64,000 bases of DNA, taken from positions 248,001 through 312,000 of the forward strand of contig NZ_VMNK01000015.1 of assembly GCF_007625155.1 (NCBI RefSeq), read 5' to 3'. Positions 42,008-51,310 of the stretch are shown piece by piece. Every line of letters starts with the position of its first letter. Position 1 is the first letter of the stretch. The translations under genes and the position numbers were made by a program. Below the pieces are notes generated by a model. The model was not told the origin of the DNA and did not search any database. It saw only the letters and a list, made by a program, of their open reading frames with translations. This DNA is from Denitromonas halophila. Lineage in GTDB: Bacteria > Pseudomonadota > Gammaproteobacteria > Burkholderiales > Rhodocyclaceae.

Positions 42008-42709
42008 ATGCAAAAAATTGCCCATCGCCATTTCGCTCTGGTGCCTGCCGCTGGCGGCGGCACCCGCATGGGGCGGGAAACCCCCAAGCAGTATCTGAAT
42101 CTGATGGGCGAGCCGCTGCTGCGCCACACCTTGCGGGTGCTGTGTGCGGTGCCGCAGATCGAGCGCGTGTATGTGGTGCTGTCGGTCGGCGACCAGACCT
42201 GGAACGGCTTTGACTGGTCCGACTTGGGCGACAAGCTCAAACCGATCTATGTGGGTGGCCCCTCGCGTGCCGACAGCGTACTTAATGGTTTGCGCGCCAT
42301 CCGGCCTGACGTGCGCGATGGCGACTGGGTGCTGGTGCACGACGCCGCGCGGCCCTGCCTGGCGCCCTGGCATGTGGATACGCTGATCGACACGCTGGAC
42401 GAGGACGAAGTGGGTGGTCTGCTGGCGGTGCCGGTGGCCGATACGCTCAAGCGCGCCGACCCCCAGGGCCGCGCCGTGACTACCGTGCCGCGCGACAGCC
42501 TGTGGCAGGCGCAAACGCCGCAGATGTTTCGCTACATGATGCTGCGCCGCGCGCTCGAATCGGCGCGTGACGTCACCGACGAGGCCAGCGCCATCGAGGC
42601 GGCGGGCCTGCGCCCGCGTCTGGTGCGCGGCGATCCGACCAATCTGAAAGTCACGTATCCGCTCGACCTGCATCTGGCCGAGTGGATTTTGAAAAACCGG
42701 GAGAGTTGA
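42008..42709 (+). CDS. ispD: 2-C-methyl-D-erythritol 4-phosphate cytidylyltransferase
   Basis: A 233-residue enzyme of the MEP isoprenoid pathway that attaches CMP to methylerythritol phosphate. Motifs: [19 protein letters not shown] (CTP binding, residues 12-30), [22 protein letters not shown] and QTPQMFRY. The ATG at 42008 is close to a GGTAGAATCG site. IspF follows after 1 bp. Confidence 0.96.
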   Translation: MQKIAHRHFALVPAAGGGTRMGRETPKQYLNLMGEPLLRHTLRVLCAVPQIERVYVVLSVGDQTWNGFDWSDLGDKLKPIYVGGPSRADSVLNGLRAIRPDVRDGDWVLVHDAARPCLAPWHVDTLIDTLDEDEVGGLLAVPVADTLKRADPQGRAVTTVPRDSLWQAQTPQMFRYMMLRRALESARDVTDEASAIEAAGLRPRLVRGDPTNLKVTYPLDLHLAEWILKNRES

Positions 42710-42710
42710 G

Positions 42711-43205
42711 ATGACGGTGCCTTTTCGCATCGGGCAAGGCTTTGACGTCCACGCGCTGGTGGCCGGTCGGCCGCTGATCATTGGCGGTGTATCGATTCCT
42801 TTTGCCAGCGGTCTGCTCGGCCATTCCGACGCCGACGTGCTGCTGCATGCCATCACCGATGCGCTGCTCGGTGCGGCGGGTCTGGGCGACATCGGCCGGC
42901 ATTTTCCCGACACCGACCCGGCGCACGCCGGCGCCGATAGCCGTGTGCTGCTGCGCGAAGCGATGGCGGCGGTGCGTTCGGCCGGTTACACGGTGGGCAA
43001 CGTCGACGCCACGGTGATCGCCCGCGCGCCGAAGCTGCTGCCGCATGTGCCGGCCATGGTCGCCAACATCGCCGCCGACCTGGGCGTGGCGGCCGAGAGC
43101 ATCAATATCAAGGGCAAGACCACCGAAAAGCTCGGCTTCACCGGCCGCGGCGAAGGCATAGCCGCGCAGGCGGTGGCGCTGCTGTTCCGGGCGGATGCCG
43201 GCTGA
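42711..43205 (+). CDS. ispF: 2-C-methyl-D-erythritol 2,4-cyclodiphosphate synthase
   Basis: A 164-residue enzyme of the same pathway, forming the cyclic diphosphate. The zinc ligands are in GQGFDVHAL (Asp12, His14) and the second motif is [19 protein letters not shown], followed by [14 protein letters not shown] and [18 protein letters not shown]. The GGGAGAG ribosome site is in the end of ispD. It overlaps thpR by 11 bp. Confidence 0.97.
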   Translation: MTVPFRIGQGFDVHALVAGRPLIIGGVSIPFASGLLGHSDADVLLHAITDALLGAAGLGDIGRHFPDTDPAHAGADSRVLLREAMAAVRSAGYTVGNVDATVIARAPKLLPHVPAMVANIAADLGVAAESINIKGKTTEKLGFTGRGEGIAAQAVALLFRADAG

Positions 43206-43755
43206 AATACCGTTCTCGGACGACGGCACGCCAGTTGCGGCGCCGACCGCCCGTGTGTTTTTCGCCCTCTGGCCGACGCCGGCCATCGCAACCCAACTGC
43301 ACCAACTCGCGCGTGATGCCGCGGCGTCCGACGCGCGCATCATGCGTGTCGACACCCTGCATCTGACGCTCGCCTTTATTGGCGATGTGGCGGTCGATCG
43401 GCTGCCGGCCATAGAGGCCGTCGGCGATCAGACCGTTTGGCCGCGTTGCACTTTTCATCTTGATCAGCTTGGCCATTGGCCTCACAACCAGATTCTGTGG
43501 GCGGGCAGCCAGTCGCCGCCGGACGCATTGGCGAATTTGGCCAGCGAACTGTCCTCGGGTTTGCAGACCATCGGCATTAGGCTGGCGGCTCGCCCGTTTG
43601 TTTCGCATGTCACGTTGGCGCGTCGCTGTCGGCATGCGCAGGGCAAAGCATTTGTGCCGATTGAATGGGCGGTCGAAGGCGGTGTGCTGGCGGTTTCGCA
43701 CCGGGACGCCAGCGGCGCGCGCTATGAGATACGTCGGCGTTGGTTGGCGGCGTGA
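43195..43755 (+). CDS. thpR: RNA 2',3'-cyclic phosphodiesterase
   Basis: A 186-residue 2H phosphoesterase of the ThpR/LigT group. The two catalytic HxTx motifs are LHLTLAFIG (residues about 59-67) and SHVTLARR (about 138-145). It hydrolyses RNA 2',3'-cyclic phosphates; the cellular substrate is unclear. It overlaps the ispF end, and the aspartate/glutamate racemase follows after 14 bp. Confidence 0.92.
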   Translation: MPAEIPFSDDGTPVAAPTARVFFALWPTPAIATQLHQLARDAAASDARIMRVDTLHLTLAFIGDVAVDRLPAIEAVGDQTVWPRCTFHLDQLGHWPHNQILWAGSQSPPDALANLASELSSGLQTIGIRLAARPFVSHVTLARRCRHAQGKAFVPIEWAVEGGVLAVSHRDASGARYEIRRRWLAA

Positions 43756-43769
43756 GTGCAGGAGGCAGC

Positions 43770-44462
43770 ATGAAAACCATCGGTTTGCTCGGCGGCATGA
43801 GTTGGGAATCCACCGTGAGCTACTACCAGGCCATCAACCGCGGCGTGAATGCCGCGCTCGGCGGCCTGCACTCGGCCAGGCTGGTGCTCGCCAGCGTCGA
43901 CTTCGCGCCCATCGAGGCCGCACAGCATAGGGGCGACTGGGATGCCACGGCGCAGATGCTTGTCGACTCGGCGCAGTCGGTCGAAGCCGGCGGGGCGGAT
44001 TTTCTGTTGATCTGCACCAACACCATGCACAAGGTCGCACCGCAGATCGAAGCGGCACTGTCGATACCGCTGCTGCATATTGCCGATGCCACGGCCGAAG
44101 TGCTGCAGGCCGATGGCGTGCGTCGTGTCGGCCTGCTCGGTACGCGTTTTACGATGGAGCAGGATTTCTACCTCGGCCGCCTGCGTGATCGCTTCGGTAT
44201 GGAAGTGCTGGTGCCCGAGGCCGCAGAGCGCGACTTTGTGCACTCCGTGATCTACGACGAGCTGTGCCGTGGCGTGGTGTCGGACGCCTCGCGTGCGTGC
44301 TATGTCGAGATCATCGCCGGTTTGCAGGCGCAGGGCGCCGAGGCGGTGATTCTCGGCTGCACCGAAATCGCGCTGTTGGTGCAGGCCGAACACACGGCGG
44401 TGCCGCTATACGACACCACGGCCATTCATGCGGCGGCAGCGGTCAGGCACGCGCTGGCCTGA
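43770..44462 (+). CDS. Aspartate/glutamate racemase family protein
   Basis: A 230-residue protein starting MKTIGLLGGMSWESTVSYY, with the two catalytic Cys motifs ICTNTMHK (about residue 82) and LGCTEIALL (about residue 194). These are used for proton exchange in cofactor-independent racemases. Substrate likely aspartate or a close analogue; this subgroup is YgeA-like. The AGGAGGC ribosome site precedes the ATG at 43770, so an earlier start at 43740 inside thpR is not used. Confidence 0.9.
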   Translation: MKTIGLLGGMSWESTVSYYQAINRGVNAALGGLHSARLVLASVDFAPIEAAQHRGDWDATAQMLVDSAQSVEAGGADFLLICTNTMHKVAPQIEAALSIPLLHIADATAEVLQADGVRRVGLLGTRFTMEQDFYLGRLRDRFGMEVLVPEAAERDFVHSVIYDELCRGVVSDASRACYVEIIAGLQAQGAEAVILGCTEIALLVQAEHTAVPLYDTTAIHAAAAVRHALA

Positions 44463-44465
44463 GCG

Positions 44466-44930
44466 CTATTTTCGGATCAGCCGCAGGTCGGTGACGAAGT
44501 CCTGCGGCGCGCCGATCTCGATCTTTGCAAAGTCTGGGTGCAGCGGATTGATCAGGTAATTGGTCTCGGCCGGAATTACCGCGCTGGGCACTGCCAGCAC
44601 CGCGCTGCTGCCACGACGCGCCCAGTCGCTACCGAGGCTTTGCAGGTGCGCACGATTGGCCGGGGCATTCCATTGGTCCGGCAGGTCGGCGAGAGCGATC
44701 TGTTCGACCTTAAAACGCTTGGGCAGCGTCGCCGCGATCATCACGTAGCGCGCCCGCAGCGGTTCGTCCTGCACCAGGATCTCGAGCATCGCCAGTGACT
44801 GGCTGGCGGCGGTATAGACCATCGGCACCCCCTTGCGATTCCAGCGCCCGCCAAACAGGCGCGCACCTTCGCCGCTGAAGGCGGTGTCGGCGAAGCGGGC
44901 GGTGACGAGGCGCCAGAGGGAGGTGGTCAT
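44466..44930 (-). CDS. RES-domain toxin (NAD+-depleting)
   Basis: A 154-residue RES-domain protein with GGRWNRKGVPMVYTAASQSLAMLEILVQ, containing the conserved Arg and Glu; the later Ser is in PSAVIPAE or nearby. RES toxins break down NAD+ and are neutralised by a Xre/MbcA-type antitoxin encoded just upstream. Here that antitoxin is at 45574-46029 in the right order, but the genes are separated by 643 bp that contain an inverted-repeat element. The frame itself looks intact. An AAGGCG ribosome site stands before the ATG at 44930. Confidence 0.85.
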   Translation of the reverse strand: MTTSLWRLVTARFADTAFSGEGARLFGGRWNRKGVPMVYTAASQSLAMLEILVQDEPLRARYVMIAATLPKRFKVEQIALADLPDQWNAPANRAHLQSLGSDWARRGSSAVLAVPSAVIPAETNYLINPLHPDFAKIEIGAPQDFVTDLRLIRK

Positions 44931-44972
44931 GGTTTGTCGCCTTGGCGGTGGGGCGTGCGTGTATCGGAGGTT

Positions 44973-45511
44973 CGTTGGCCGGGTTTCGCCCCGGCGGGCG
45001 AGTAACTTTCTTGTGGCGACAAGAAAGTCACCAAAGAAACGCCCCCGCCGTGCCGCCGGCTTCGCCGGTGCCCTCTCTGCGCCTGGCGTCGGCGGGTCGT
45101 GTCGCAAACTCGCCCTGCGGGCTCAGACAGCGACACGACAATTTCCGCCGTCCCCTGGCTCCGTTCGGCGGCACAGAAGGGGAGGGGCATGCGGGCTCGG
45201 CTTCGCCGTCGCCCGCACGGGTGGTCCGTTGTAGGGCGGATGCGCCTGTGGCTTATCGGCCCTACGAGATTGGGTGCCGCTGATGCAGGCTGGCACCCCA
45301 TTCCCCTCTGTCGTGCCGAGTGCAGCAAGTGCGGGGCGGAAAAAGCGGCTTCGCTGTCTGAGCCCGTAGGGCGAGTTTGCGAAGCTGCCCGCCCCGTGCT
45401 TGCGGAGGGAGGGGAGCCCGAAGGGCCACGACGGTGGGGTGTGCTTCTTTGCCTAGCTTTCTTGCACAAGCAAGAAAGTAGGTCGCCCGCCGGGGCGAGA
45501 CCCGGCCAACG
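44973..45511. repeat. 539-bp imperfect inverted-repeat element between antitoxin and toxin
   Basis: The ends CGTTGGCCGGGTTTCGCCCC and its counterpart GGGGCGAGACCCGGCCAACG are inverted; similarity continues inward through CGGCGGGCGA, ACTTTCTTG, a CAAGAAAG hairpin, GCAAACTCGCCCT, GCGGGCTCAGACAGCGA and a TCCGCC tract to about 45190 and 45285. Each arm is roughly 220 bp with gaps. The centre carries a short GTAGGGCGG repeat. Open frames inside are by-products of the repeat. Confidence 0.8.
45231..45265. repeat. Short GTAGGGCGG-family repeat, copy 2 (internally deleted)
   Basis: 35 bp with GTAGGGCGG at one end and GGCCCTAC at the other, sharing GCGCCTG and GGCTTATC with the copy at 31968-32054. 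It looks like a shortened copy nested in the centre of the larger inverted repeat. Confidence 0.6.
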
Positions 45512-45573
45512 ATCCCTATCGAGAAACCATGCACGCGGGAGTGCGAAAAGAGGGATCACAGTGGCTCTTCCGC

Positions 45574-46029
45574 TCAGCTATACACCCCATGCTCGATCCG
45601 CCCCAGCGTATCCATCACGCTCTGGGTGCCGATGTCGGTGTCGATCAGCGACAGCGGGGTGTCGCCACCGAGCGCGGCGTTGGGCGATTTGAGCCAGTCG
45701 AGGGCGGCGCCGAGGTCTTCGAAGACTTCTTCGGCGCGCTCGACCACGCGGGCCAGGCGCACCACCTTGGCGGACTCTTCGCTGCTGAGCGTGCCTTCCT
45801 TTTTACGCCGGGCCAGCGTGCGCTCGGGTATGGCGAGGGCGGCGGCCAGTTCGCTTTGGGTGAGGCGCAGGGTTTTTGAGAGTGCGTCGATGGCGGTGGA
45901 GGAGATGCCGTGGCGGATCAGCCCGACCCAGTCCAGCGGTGTGCGCGGCTGGCTGTGCAGGACTTTGCGCCCGCCCAGCAGGCGGTCGACCGAGAGCGGC
46001 TCGGGTGCGATTGCAGCAGCGGTGCTCAT
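45574..46029 (-). CDS. Xre/MbcA/ParS-type antitoxin
   Basis: A 151-residue protein with an N-terminal Xre-like helix-turn-helix (about 40-100, LRLTQSELAAALAIPERTLARRKKEG) and a C-terminal DUF2384 antitoxin domain (about 100-151, ending LGRIEHGVYS). This is the standard antitoxin partner of RES toxins, usually autoregulatory. It is transcribed toward the toxin gene, but their usual overlap or adjacency has been lost because of the intervening element. Confidence 0.88.
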   Translation of the reverse strand: MSTAAAIAPEPLSVDRLLGGRKVLHSQPRTPLDWVGLIRHGISSTAIDALSKTLRLTQSELAAALAIPERTLARRKKEGTLSSEESAKVVRLARVVERAEEVFEDLGAALDWLKSPNAALGGDTPLSLIDTDIGTQSVMDTLGRIEHGVYS

Positions 46030-46116
46030 ACGGATTCCTTGTGTGCCATGTGGCAGTTATTCTATGCAATATTGGCGTTAATTGCCAGGCGTCTCTTTGG
46101 CGCGCGCGCTGGGGCC

Positions 46117-46142
46117 ACAAAAAAAGGGCGCCAGCGGCGCCC
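46117..46142 (-). terminator. Terminator after the host-attachment-like gene
   Basis: On the minus strand GGGCGCC, loop GCT, GGCGCCC and seven Ts. It lies 22 bp after the stop at 46165. Confidence 0.88.
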
Positions 46143-46164
46143 GTTGTGGTTGGAGGTCAAGAAC

Positions 46165-46599
46165 TCAGAGGCAGATGCTGCCCCCCAGGCGCATGGCCAG
46201 ATCGGGTTCGGCGGTTTTGGTGTAGTCCTTCTCGACCCGATCGGTGATGAGTTGGGCGGTGGGGCCGTCCATGACGGCATTGAGCATGCCCATGAAGGCG
46301 GGGGGCGCCACCAGAATGGCGCGGCCGAAGGCGTGCTTGTTGCGGCCTTGGTAAAACTCCTGCGCCAGTTCCTGTGCAAAGGCGCGCGCGGCTTGGGTTT
46401 TTGGGGGCGTGTGAGACTCGTAGCCACTGCCGTGGGTCGATTGAATATTGCCGGCTCGGTCGGTGACGAGGTCTTGGTTCTTCTGTCGGCTTTCCGGGTG
46501 GATCAGCTCTTTGACCAGCTTGAGTCCCTTGTTGGGACCATAGTTGGCGTAGAGCTTTGCAAGGCTGGCGTTTGCGACCAGGATCCAGGTGATAGCCAT
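46165..46599 (-). CDS. Host attachment protein family
   Basis: A 144-residue protein beginning MAITWILVANASLAKLYAN, the characteristic start of the family named after an Agrobacterium plant-attachment protein. Later conserved segments are FAQELAQEFYQGRNKHAFGRAILVAPP and a C-terminal DRVEKDYTK. Cytoplasmic; the fold resembles eRF1-like/baeRF proteins. Function is unclear, and the name should not be taken as evidence of host interaction. AGGATGC is a weak ribosome site before the ATG at 46599. Confidence 0.82.
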   Translation of the reverse strand: MAITWILVANASLAKLYANYGPNKGLKLVKELIHPESRQKNQDLVTDRAGNIQSTHGSGYESHTPPKTQAARAFAQELAQEFYQGRNKHAFGRAILVAPPAFMGMLNAVMDGPTAQLITDRVEKDYTKTAEPDLAMRLGGSICL

Positions 46600-46826
46600 A
46601 GAGCATCCTCCGAAAGAGTGGTGGGTCTTCCGCGTCCAGCCGATCCGTCCAGACAGCAGGCGCAGAACTCTCAGCGTAGAAGGCGCACGCGAACACTTCA
46701 AAAGCGTTTGATGCCGAATTTTGCGCCGCGCCGTTGGTCGTGACCGCGAAAGCCGTGCCATGCGTGGCTCGGGCGGCGATCAACCGTTCGTCAGACACTT
46801 TGGGTTGTGACAATTCACCGCAGTGC

Positions 46827-47282
46827 TCAGAAAATGCCCATCGCCAGCCCCTCGGCCATGGCGGCGCCAATCGCGTGGCAGGCATCGAGGTCGGCGGGCT
46901 GAATCTCGCCCCGGGCAATGTGGGGTTCGGACACTTCGCGCCAGCCGTAGCCGGTGGCGATGCGGCGGATTTCGCGCACGGCGTTGGTGCCGTCATTGCC
47001 GGCGCTGATGAAGATGGCGAAGGGCAGGCCAGTGAGCTGGCCTTCGAGCGGGTAGTAGGTGCGGTCGAAGAAGTCCTTGAGCGCGCCGGACATGTAGCCG
47101 AAGTTTTCGGGCGTGCCGAGCAGCAGGGCGTTGCACTGTGCGAGATCGTCCACGCCGGCGTCGAAGGCCTTGAGGCAACGTACTTCGATGCCGTCGGCGG
47201 TGTCGGCGCCGGCCTTGACCGCGTCGGCCAGTTGCGCGGTGTGGCCGGACTGGCTGTGATAGACGATCAGCAGGCGTTTCAT
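46827..47282 (-). CDS. Flavodoxin-family FMN protein (NAD(P)H:quinone reductase-like)
   Basis: A 151-residue flavodoxin-fold protein starting MKRLLIVYHSQSGHTAQLAD, the FMN phosphate-binding loop, followed by LLLGTPENFGYMSGALKDFFDR and FISAGNDGTNA. The ATG at 47282 has GAGG 8 bp upstream and is preferred to a TTG two codons earlier. It is a small electron carrier or reductase; partner not known. MtfA is 18 bp upstream on the same strand. Confidence 0.87.
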   Translation of the reverse strand: MKRLLIVYHSQSGHTAQLADAVKAGADTADGIEVRCLKAFDAGVDDLAQCNALLLGTPENFGYMSGALKDFFDRTYYPLEGQLTGLPFAIFISAGNDGTNAVREIRRIATGYGWREVSEPHIARGEIQPADLDACHAIGAAMAEGLAMGIF

Positions 47283-47300
47283 GGGCAAACCTCGCGCGCT

Positions 47301-48092
47301 TCAGTGTTCCTGCGGGTTGGAGTCGTGAGTGGGGCGGGGGTTCGCGCCGGCGGCGGGGTCGAGGCCATACAGACGCTTGAGCTGAGCATAGGCGGCGGGA
47401 TAGGCGGCACGCAGTCTGAGCGGTACTTCGAAGAAGGCTTCGCTCATCACGGCAAAGAATTCGGCCGGGCTTTCGGCGGCGTAGGCGTCGATGGCGTGGG
47501 GCAGGTCGTGATCGACCCGGTGACAGAAATCGTGATAGGCCGCGATGAAAATGCGTGCCCAGTCGGCGCGGCGCATGTCGGCCGGTAGCGGCGGGAAGCC
47601 GTCAGCCTGACCATTGCACATGTCGAGTTTGTGGGCGAATTCATGGATGACGACGTTCAGGCCGTCGGTGCGTTGCTGCGGCTGCCAGGAGACGACCACC
47701 GGGCCGTCCGGCCAGGCTTCGCCGAGGACTGGCTCGTCGTATTCGTGCACCACACCGTCTTCGTCCATTTCTTCGCGCGGGATGACAAAGTCGCCGGCAT
47801 AGACCACCACGCCAACCCATTGACTGTAGGCGTCGAGCCCGGTGTTATAGATCGGCAGACAGGCTTGCAGGGCAATGGACAGCAGGATGTCGTCGGTCAA
47901 GACCAGATCGTGTGCACCGTGGAAGGTCTTCTGGTCGAGGAATTCAAGCGCGAGGGCGCGCAGGCGCGAACGGGCGTCTGGTGGCAAATAGGTCAGAAAG
48001 GGCAGTCCGGCTTCGACGCGTGCCCACTGTTCTTCGGTGACGGCGGGGCGGTCTGCCTGGCCAAACAGCCAGCGTTGCAAGCGGCGCAGCAT
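47301..48092 (-). CDS. mtfA: Zinc-dependent peptidase MtfA
   Basis: A 263-residue MtfA homologue. The zinc site is VVIHEFAHKLDM with His150, Glu151 and His154; the region AAESPAEFFAVMSEAFFE supplies the further Glu ligand. In E. coli MtfA interacts with Mlc and affects glucose PTS regulation. The ATG at 48092 gives the known N-terminus of the family. The DMT transporter gene ends 1 bp upstream. Confidence 0.92.
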   Translation of the reverse strand: MLRRLQRWLFGQADRPAVTEEQWARVEAGLPFLTYLPPDARSRLRALALEFLDQKTFHGAHDLVLTDDILLSIALQACLPIYNTGLDAYSQWVGVVVYAGDFVIPREEMDEDGVVHEYDEPVLGEAWPDGPVVVSWQPQQRTDGLNVVIHEFAHKLDMCNGQADGFPPLPADMRRADWARIFIAAYHDFCHRVDHDLPHAIDAYAAESPAEFFAVMSEAFFEVPLRLRAAYPAAYAQLKRLYGLDPAAGANPRPTHDSNPQEH

Positions 48093-48093
48093 G

Positions 48094-48990
48094 TCAACGG
48101 ACTTCGGGGTGGCGCGTGGTGAGCCAGATGCCCGACAGGATGAGCGCGATGCCGGCGCCGTGGTAAAGGGCCGGCAATTCATCGAGGAAAATCACTGACA
48201 GCACCGTGGCAAACACCGGCATCAAGTGAATGAACAGCGCGGCGCGACTGGGGCCGACCATGGCCACGCCGCGGTTGTAGAACACGTAACCCAGAAAACC
48301 GGGAAAAATGGCGGTATAGACGATGGCGGTGAGACTGCCTGTGTGCAGCACGATGTGCCGGCCTTGCGACAACTCCCACGCCCAGGCCGGTGCCAGCACG
48401 GTGATGCCGACCACCGTCATGGCGGCGAGCAGCACCATCGGGTGCATGCCGCCGGGGCGCCAGTGCAGGCCGACGGTGTACAGCCCCCAGACGGTCACCG
48501 CGATCAGCATCCAGAAGTCGCCGGGGTTGAACTGCCAGTCGAGGATCATGGCCGGGTTGCCATGGGTGACGATCACGCTTACGCCGATGAGCGATAACAC
48601 CACGCCGAAAACTTCAAAGCGCTGCAAGCGCCGCCGAAGCAGCAACACTGCCAGTAATAAAGTAGCCACCGGGATCAGCGAGTTGATCATGGTGGCATTG
48701 ATCGCCGTGGTGTATTGCAGGGCCAGGTAGGCAAAGGTGTTGTAGCCCCCCACCCCGAGCGCGCCGAGCAGCACGATGGGCCGCCAGTGGCGTTTGACCA
48801 GCGGCCATTGCGTGCGCAAATGCGGCCAGGCGAAGGGCAGGATCAGGCACAGCGCCAGCGTCCAGCGCCAGAAGGCCAGACCGAAGGGCGGCACGTCGGC
48901 GCGGATACCGCGACCGATGACCATGTTGCCCGACCAGAACAGCGTGGTCAGGGTCAGCAGCAGGTAGGGCAGATCAAACAGGCGGCGCAT
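48094..48990 (-). CDS. DMT-superfamily (EamA) transporter
   Basis: A 298-residue membrane protein with ten predicted helices in two EamA repeats; markers are LFWSGNMVIGRGI in helix 1, INATMINSLIPVATLLLAVL and the second-repeat FPGFLGYVFYNRGVAMVGPSRAALFIHLMPV. It probably exports small metabolites or amino acids; the substrate cannot be told. mtfA starts 1 bp after its stop. Confidence 0.88.
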   Translation of the reverse strand: MRRLFDLPYLLLTLTTLFWSGNMVIGRGIRADVPPFGLAFWRWTLALCLILPFAWPHLRTQWPLVKRHWRPIVLLGALGVGGYNTFAYLALQYTTAINATMINSLIPVATLLLAVLLLRRRLQRFEVFGVVLSLIGVSVIVTHGNPAMILDWQFNPGDFWMLIAVTVWGLYTVGLHWRPGGMHPMVLLAAMTVVGITVLAPAWAWELSQGRHIVLHTGSLTAIVYTAIFPGFLGYVFYNRGVAMVGPSRAALFIHLMPVFATVLSVIFLDELPALYHGAGIALILSGIWLTTRHPEVR

Positions 48991-49075
48991 AGGGAGAGGT
49001 CGGTGTAAGGCAGTCGGAAGGCGGCGCGATTATCATCGGGGCATCCAATCTGCTCAATGAGAGATAATTGCAGTC

Positions 49076-51277
49076 ATGGTATCCGTCACTCACGCTATTT
49101 CCTACGCCGACTCGGAAACGCCGCCGATCGATCGTATCTGCGAAGGCTTGCCCGAGGCCGACCGGCCGCGCATTGAAGCGGCCTTGTCGCTGATCACCGA
49201 GCTCTACAGCCAGCAGCCGCTGGGCACCGGCGAGCCGACCTTGCGCCATGCGCTGGGGATGGCGCTGATCTGCGTGTCGCTCAAGATGGATGGCGATGCG
49301 CGCTTGGCGGCTTTGCTGTTCGCGTTGCACAGCCACATGGACAACGCCACAGAGTATCTCGAGAAGCACTTCGGCGCGCGGGTGGCCAAGCTGGTGGGCG
49401 GGCTGTACCGGCTGAATGGCTTGCGGGTGATCACGCGCAAGACGGCCACCAATCGCGCGCCCGAAATGCGTCAGCAGTCCGAAACCCTGCGCAAGATGCT
49501 GCTGGCCATGGTCGAGGACATCCGCGTGGTGTTGCTGCGCCTGGCCTCGCGTACCCAGACCTTGCGCTACTACGCCGAGCATCCGGACGAGGATGAGCAG
49601 CAAGACGCCGCACGCGAAAGCCTGGACATCTACGCGCCGCTGGCCAATCGGCTGGGGGTGTGGCAACTCAAGTGGGAGCTGGAGGACCTGTCCTTCCGCT
49701 TTTTGGAGCCGGCCACTTACAAGCGGATCGCCAAGATGCTCGATGAGCGTCGGGTCGAGCGCGAGCAGTTCATTACCGACGCGGTGACCCGCTTGCGCGA
49801 GGAGATGGCCGGCGCGGGCATCAAGGGCGAGGTCTATGGCCGACCCAAGCACATCTACAGCATCTACAACAAGATGCAATCGAAGGATCTGGACTTTGAG
49901 CAGGTGTACGACGTGCGGGCGCTGCGCGTGCTGGTCAAGCAGGTGCGCGACTGTTACGCCGTGCTCGGCATCGTGCATCAGTTGTGGACGCCGATCCCGA
50001 GGGAATACGACGACTACATCCTGAAGCCCAAGGGCAATAACTACCAGTCGCTGCACACCGCCGTGCGCGCGGCCGATGGCCGTGCGCTCGAAGTGCAGAT
50101 CCGCACCGAAGACATGCACCAGCACGCCGAATTTGGCGTGGCGGCGCACTGGCGTTACAAAGAAGGCAGTGGTGCCAGTGGCGGCACTTACGACGAGAAA
50201 ATTGCCTTGTTGCGTGACCTGTTGTCCTGGCGCGATGAGGTGACCGATGCCGACCATTGGGAAGAAAAATATCGCGACGCTTCGCTCGACGACACGCTGT
50301 ATGTGATGACGCCGCAGGGACGGGTGGTCGACTTGCCGCGCGGCGCGACGGCGGTGGATTTCGCCTATGCGCTGCACTCCGACCTGGGGCATCGTTGCCG
50401 TGGCGCCAAGATCGATGGCCATCTGATTCCGCTGAACAAGCCGCTGGAGAGCGGGCAGACGGTGGAAATCACCGCCGCCAAGGAGGGCGGCCCGTCGCGG
50501 GACTGGCTCAACCCCCAGCAAAACTACGTCACCACCGGCAAGGCGCGGCGCAAGATCAAGCAATACTTCGCGCAGCAGGAGCAGGGCGAATTGCTCGATC
50601 GCGGTCGGGCCGTGATTCACCGTGAGTTGCAGCGCGAAGGGCAGACCCAGTTCAACAACGACACGCTGGCGCAGCGCCTAGGCTTCAAGAATGCCGAAGC
50701 CATGTTTGTGGCTGCCGGGCGCGGCGAGGTGGGGCCGCGCGCGGTGCAATTGGCCACACACGCCCAGGAGGCGGCTACGCCCGTCGCTGACGACGTGGTC
50801 ATTGGACGCAGCCACCAGCGCAGCACCGACGACGATATTCTGGTAGTCGGCGTTGGCAAGCTGATGACCTCGCTCGCCCGCTGCTGCAAGCCGGCGCCGC
50901 CGGACGCGGTGGAAGGCTTTGTCACCCGCGGGCGCGGCGTGTCGGTGCACCGGGTCGATTGCCCCGACTTCCAGGCCTTGCTCAAGCGCCACCCGGAGCG
51001 CGCCATTCCCGCCACTTGGGGGGACGGTGTGGATGCGCCGGGCAGCCGCTATCCGGTGGACGTGATAGTCGATGCCAGCGACCGTCAAGGTCTCCTGCGT
51101 GACCTGTCGGACGTGCTCTCGAGAGAAAAACTCAACGTTATTGCCGTCAACACCCTCACCCGGAAAGGCAAGGCGCGCATGCGCTTCACCATCGAGGTCA
51201 ACGGCTCGCAGCAGATCCAGCGCGCGCTCTTGCTGATGGGGGAAGTCGTCGGTGTTGATCAGGCCCGCCGCACGTGA
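49076..51277 (+). CDS. relA: (p)ppGpp synthetase RelA
   Basis: A 733-residue long RelA/SpoT homologue. The hydrolase (HD) domain, residues about 50-200, is degenerate: where bifunctional enzymes have an HD pair, this has ALHSHMDN. The synthetase domain (about 220-370) has YGRPKHIYSIYNKMQ and PREYDDYILKPKGNNYQSLHT, with the EYDD motif (Glu310) typical of RelA rather than the RFKD of SpoT. TGS (VMTPQGRVVDLPRGATAVDFAY) and a C-terminal ACT domain follow. It is therefore expected to be a ribosome-bound synthetase. Confidence 0.95.
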   Translation: MVSVTHAISYADSETPPIDRICEGLPEADRPRIEAALSLITELYSQQPLGTGEPTLRHALGMALICVSLKMDGDARLAALLFALHSHMDNATEYLEKHFGARVAKLVGGLYRLNGLRVITRKTATNRAPEMRQQSETLRKMLLAMVEDIRVVLLRLASRTQTLRYYAEHPDEDEQQDAARESLDIYAPLANRLGVWQLKWELEDLSFRFLEPATYKRIAKMLDERRVEREQFITDAVTRLREEMAGAGIKGEVYGRPKHIYSIYNKMQSKDLDFEQVYDVRALRVLVKQVRDCYAVLGIVHQLWTPIPREYDDYILKPKGNNYQSLHTAVRAADGRALEVQIRTEDMHQHAEFGVAAHWRYKEGSGASGGTYDEKIALLRDLLSWRDEVTDADHWEEKYRDASLDDTLYVMTPQGRVVDLPRGATAVDFAYALHSDLGHRCRGAKIDGHLIPLNKPLESGQTVEITAAKEGGPSRDWLNPQQNYVTTGKARRKIKQYFAQQEQGELLDRGRAVIHRELQREGQTQFNNDTLAQRLGFKNAEAMFVAAGRGEVGPRAVQLATHAQEAATPVADDVVIGRSHQRSTDDDILVVGVGKLMTSLARCCKPAPPDAVEGFVTRGRGVSVHRVDCPDFQALLKRHPERAIPATWGDGVDAPGSRYPVDVIVDASDRQGLLRDLSDVLSREKLNVIAVNTLTRKGKARMRFTIEVNGSQQIQRALLLMGEVVGVDQARRT

Positions 51278-51310
51278 GTGCAATCGGTCTTCCCGGTATA
51301 ACGCGGCCGA

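Noticed and set aside
45262-45534. Minus-strand 90-codon frame (contains RVSPRRATYFL)
   Set aside because: It is produced by the inverted-repeat arm; the same phrase arises from other copies of such repeats and is not a gene.
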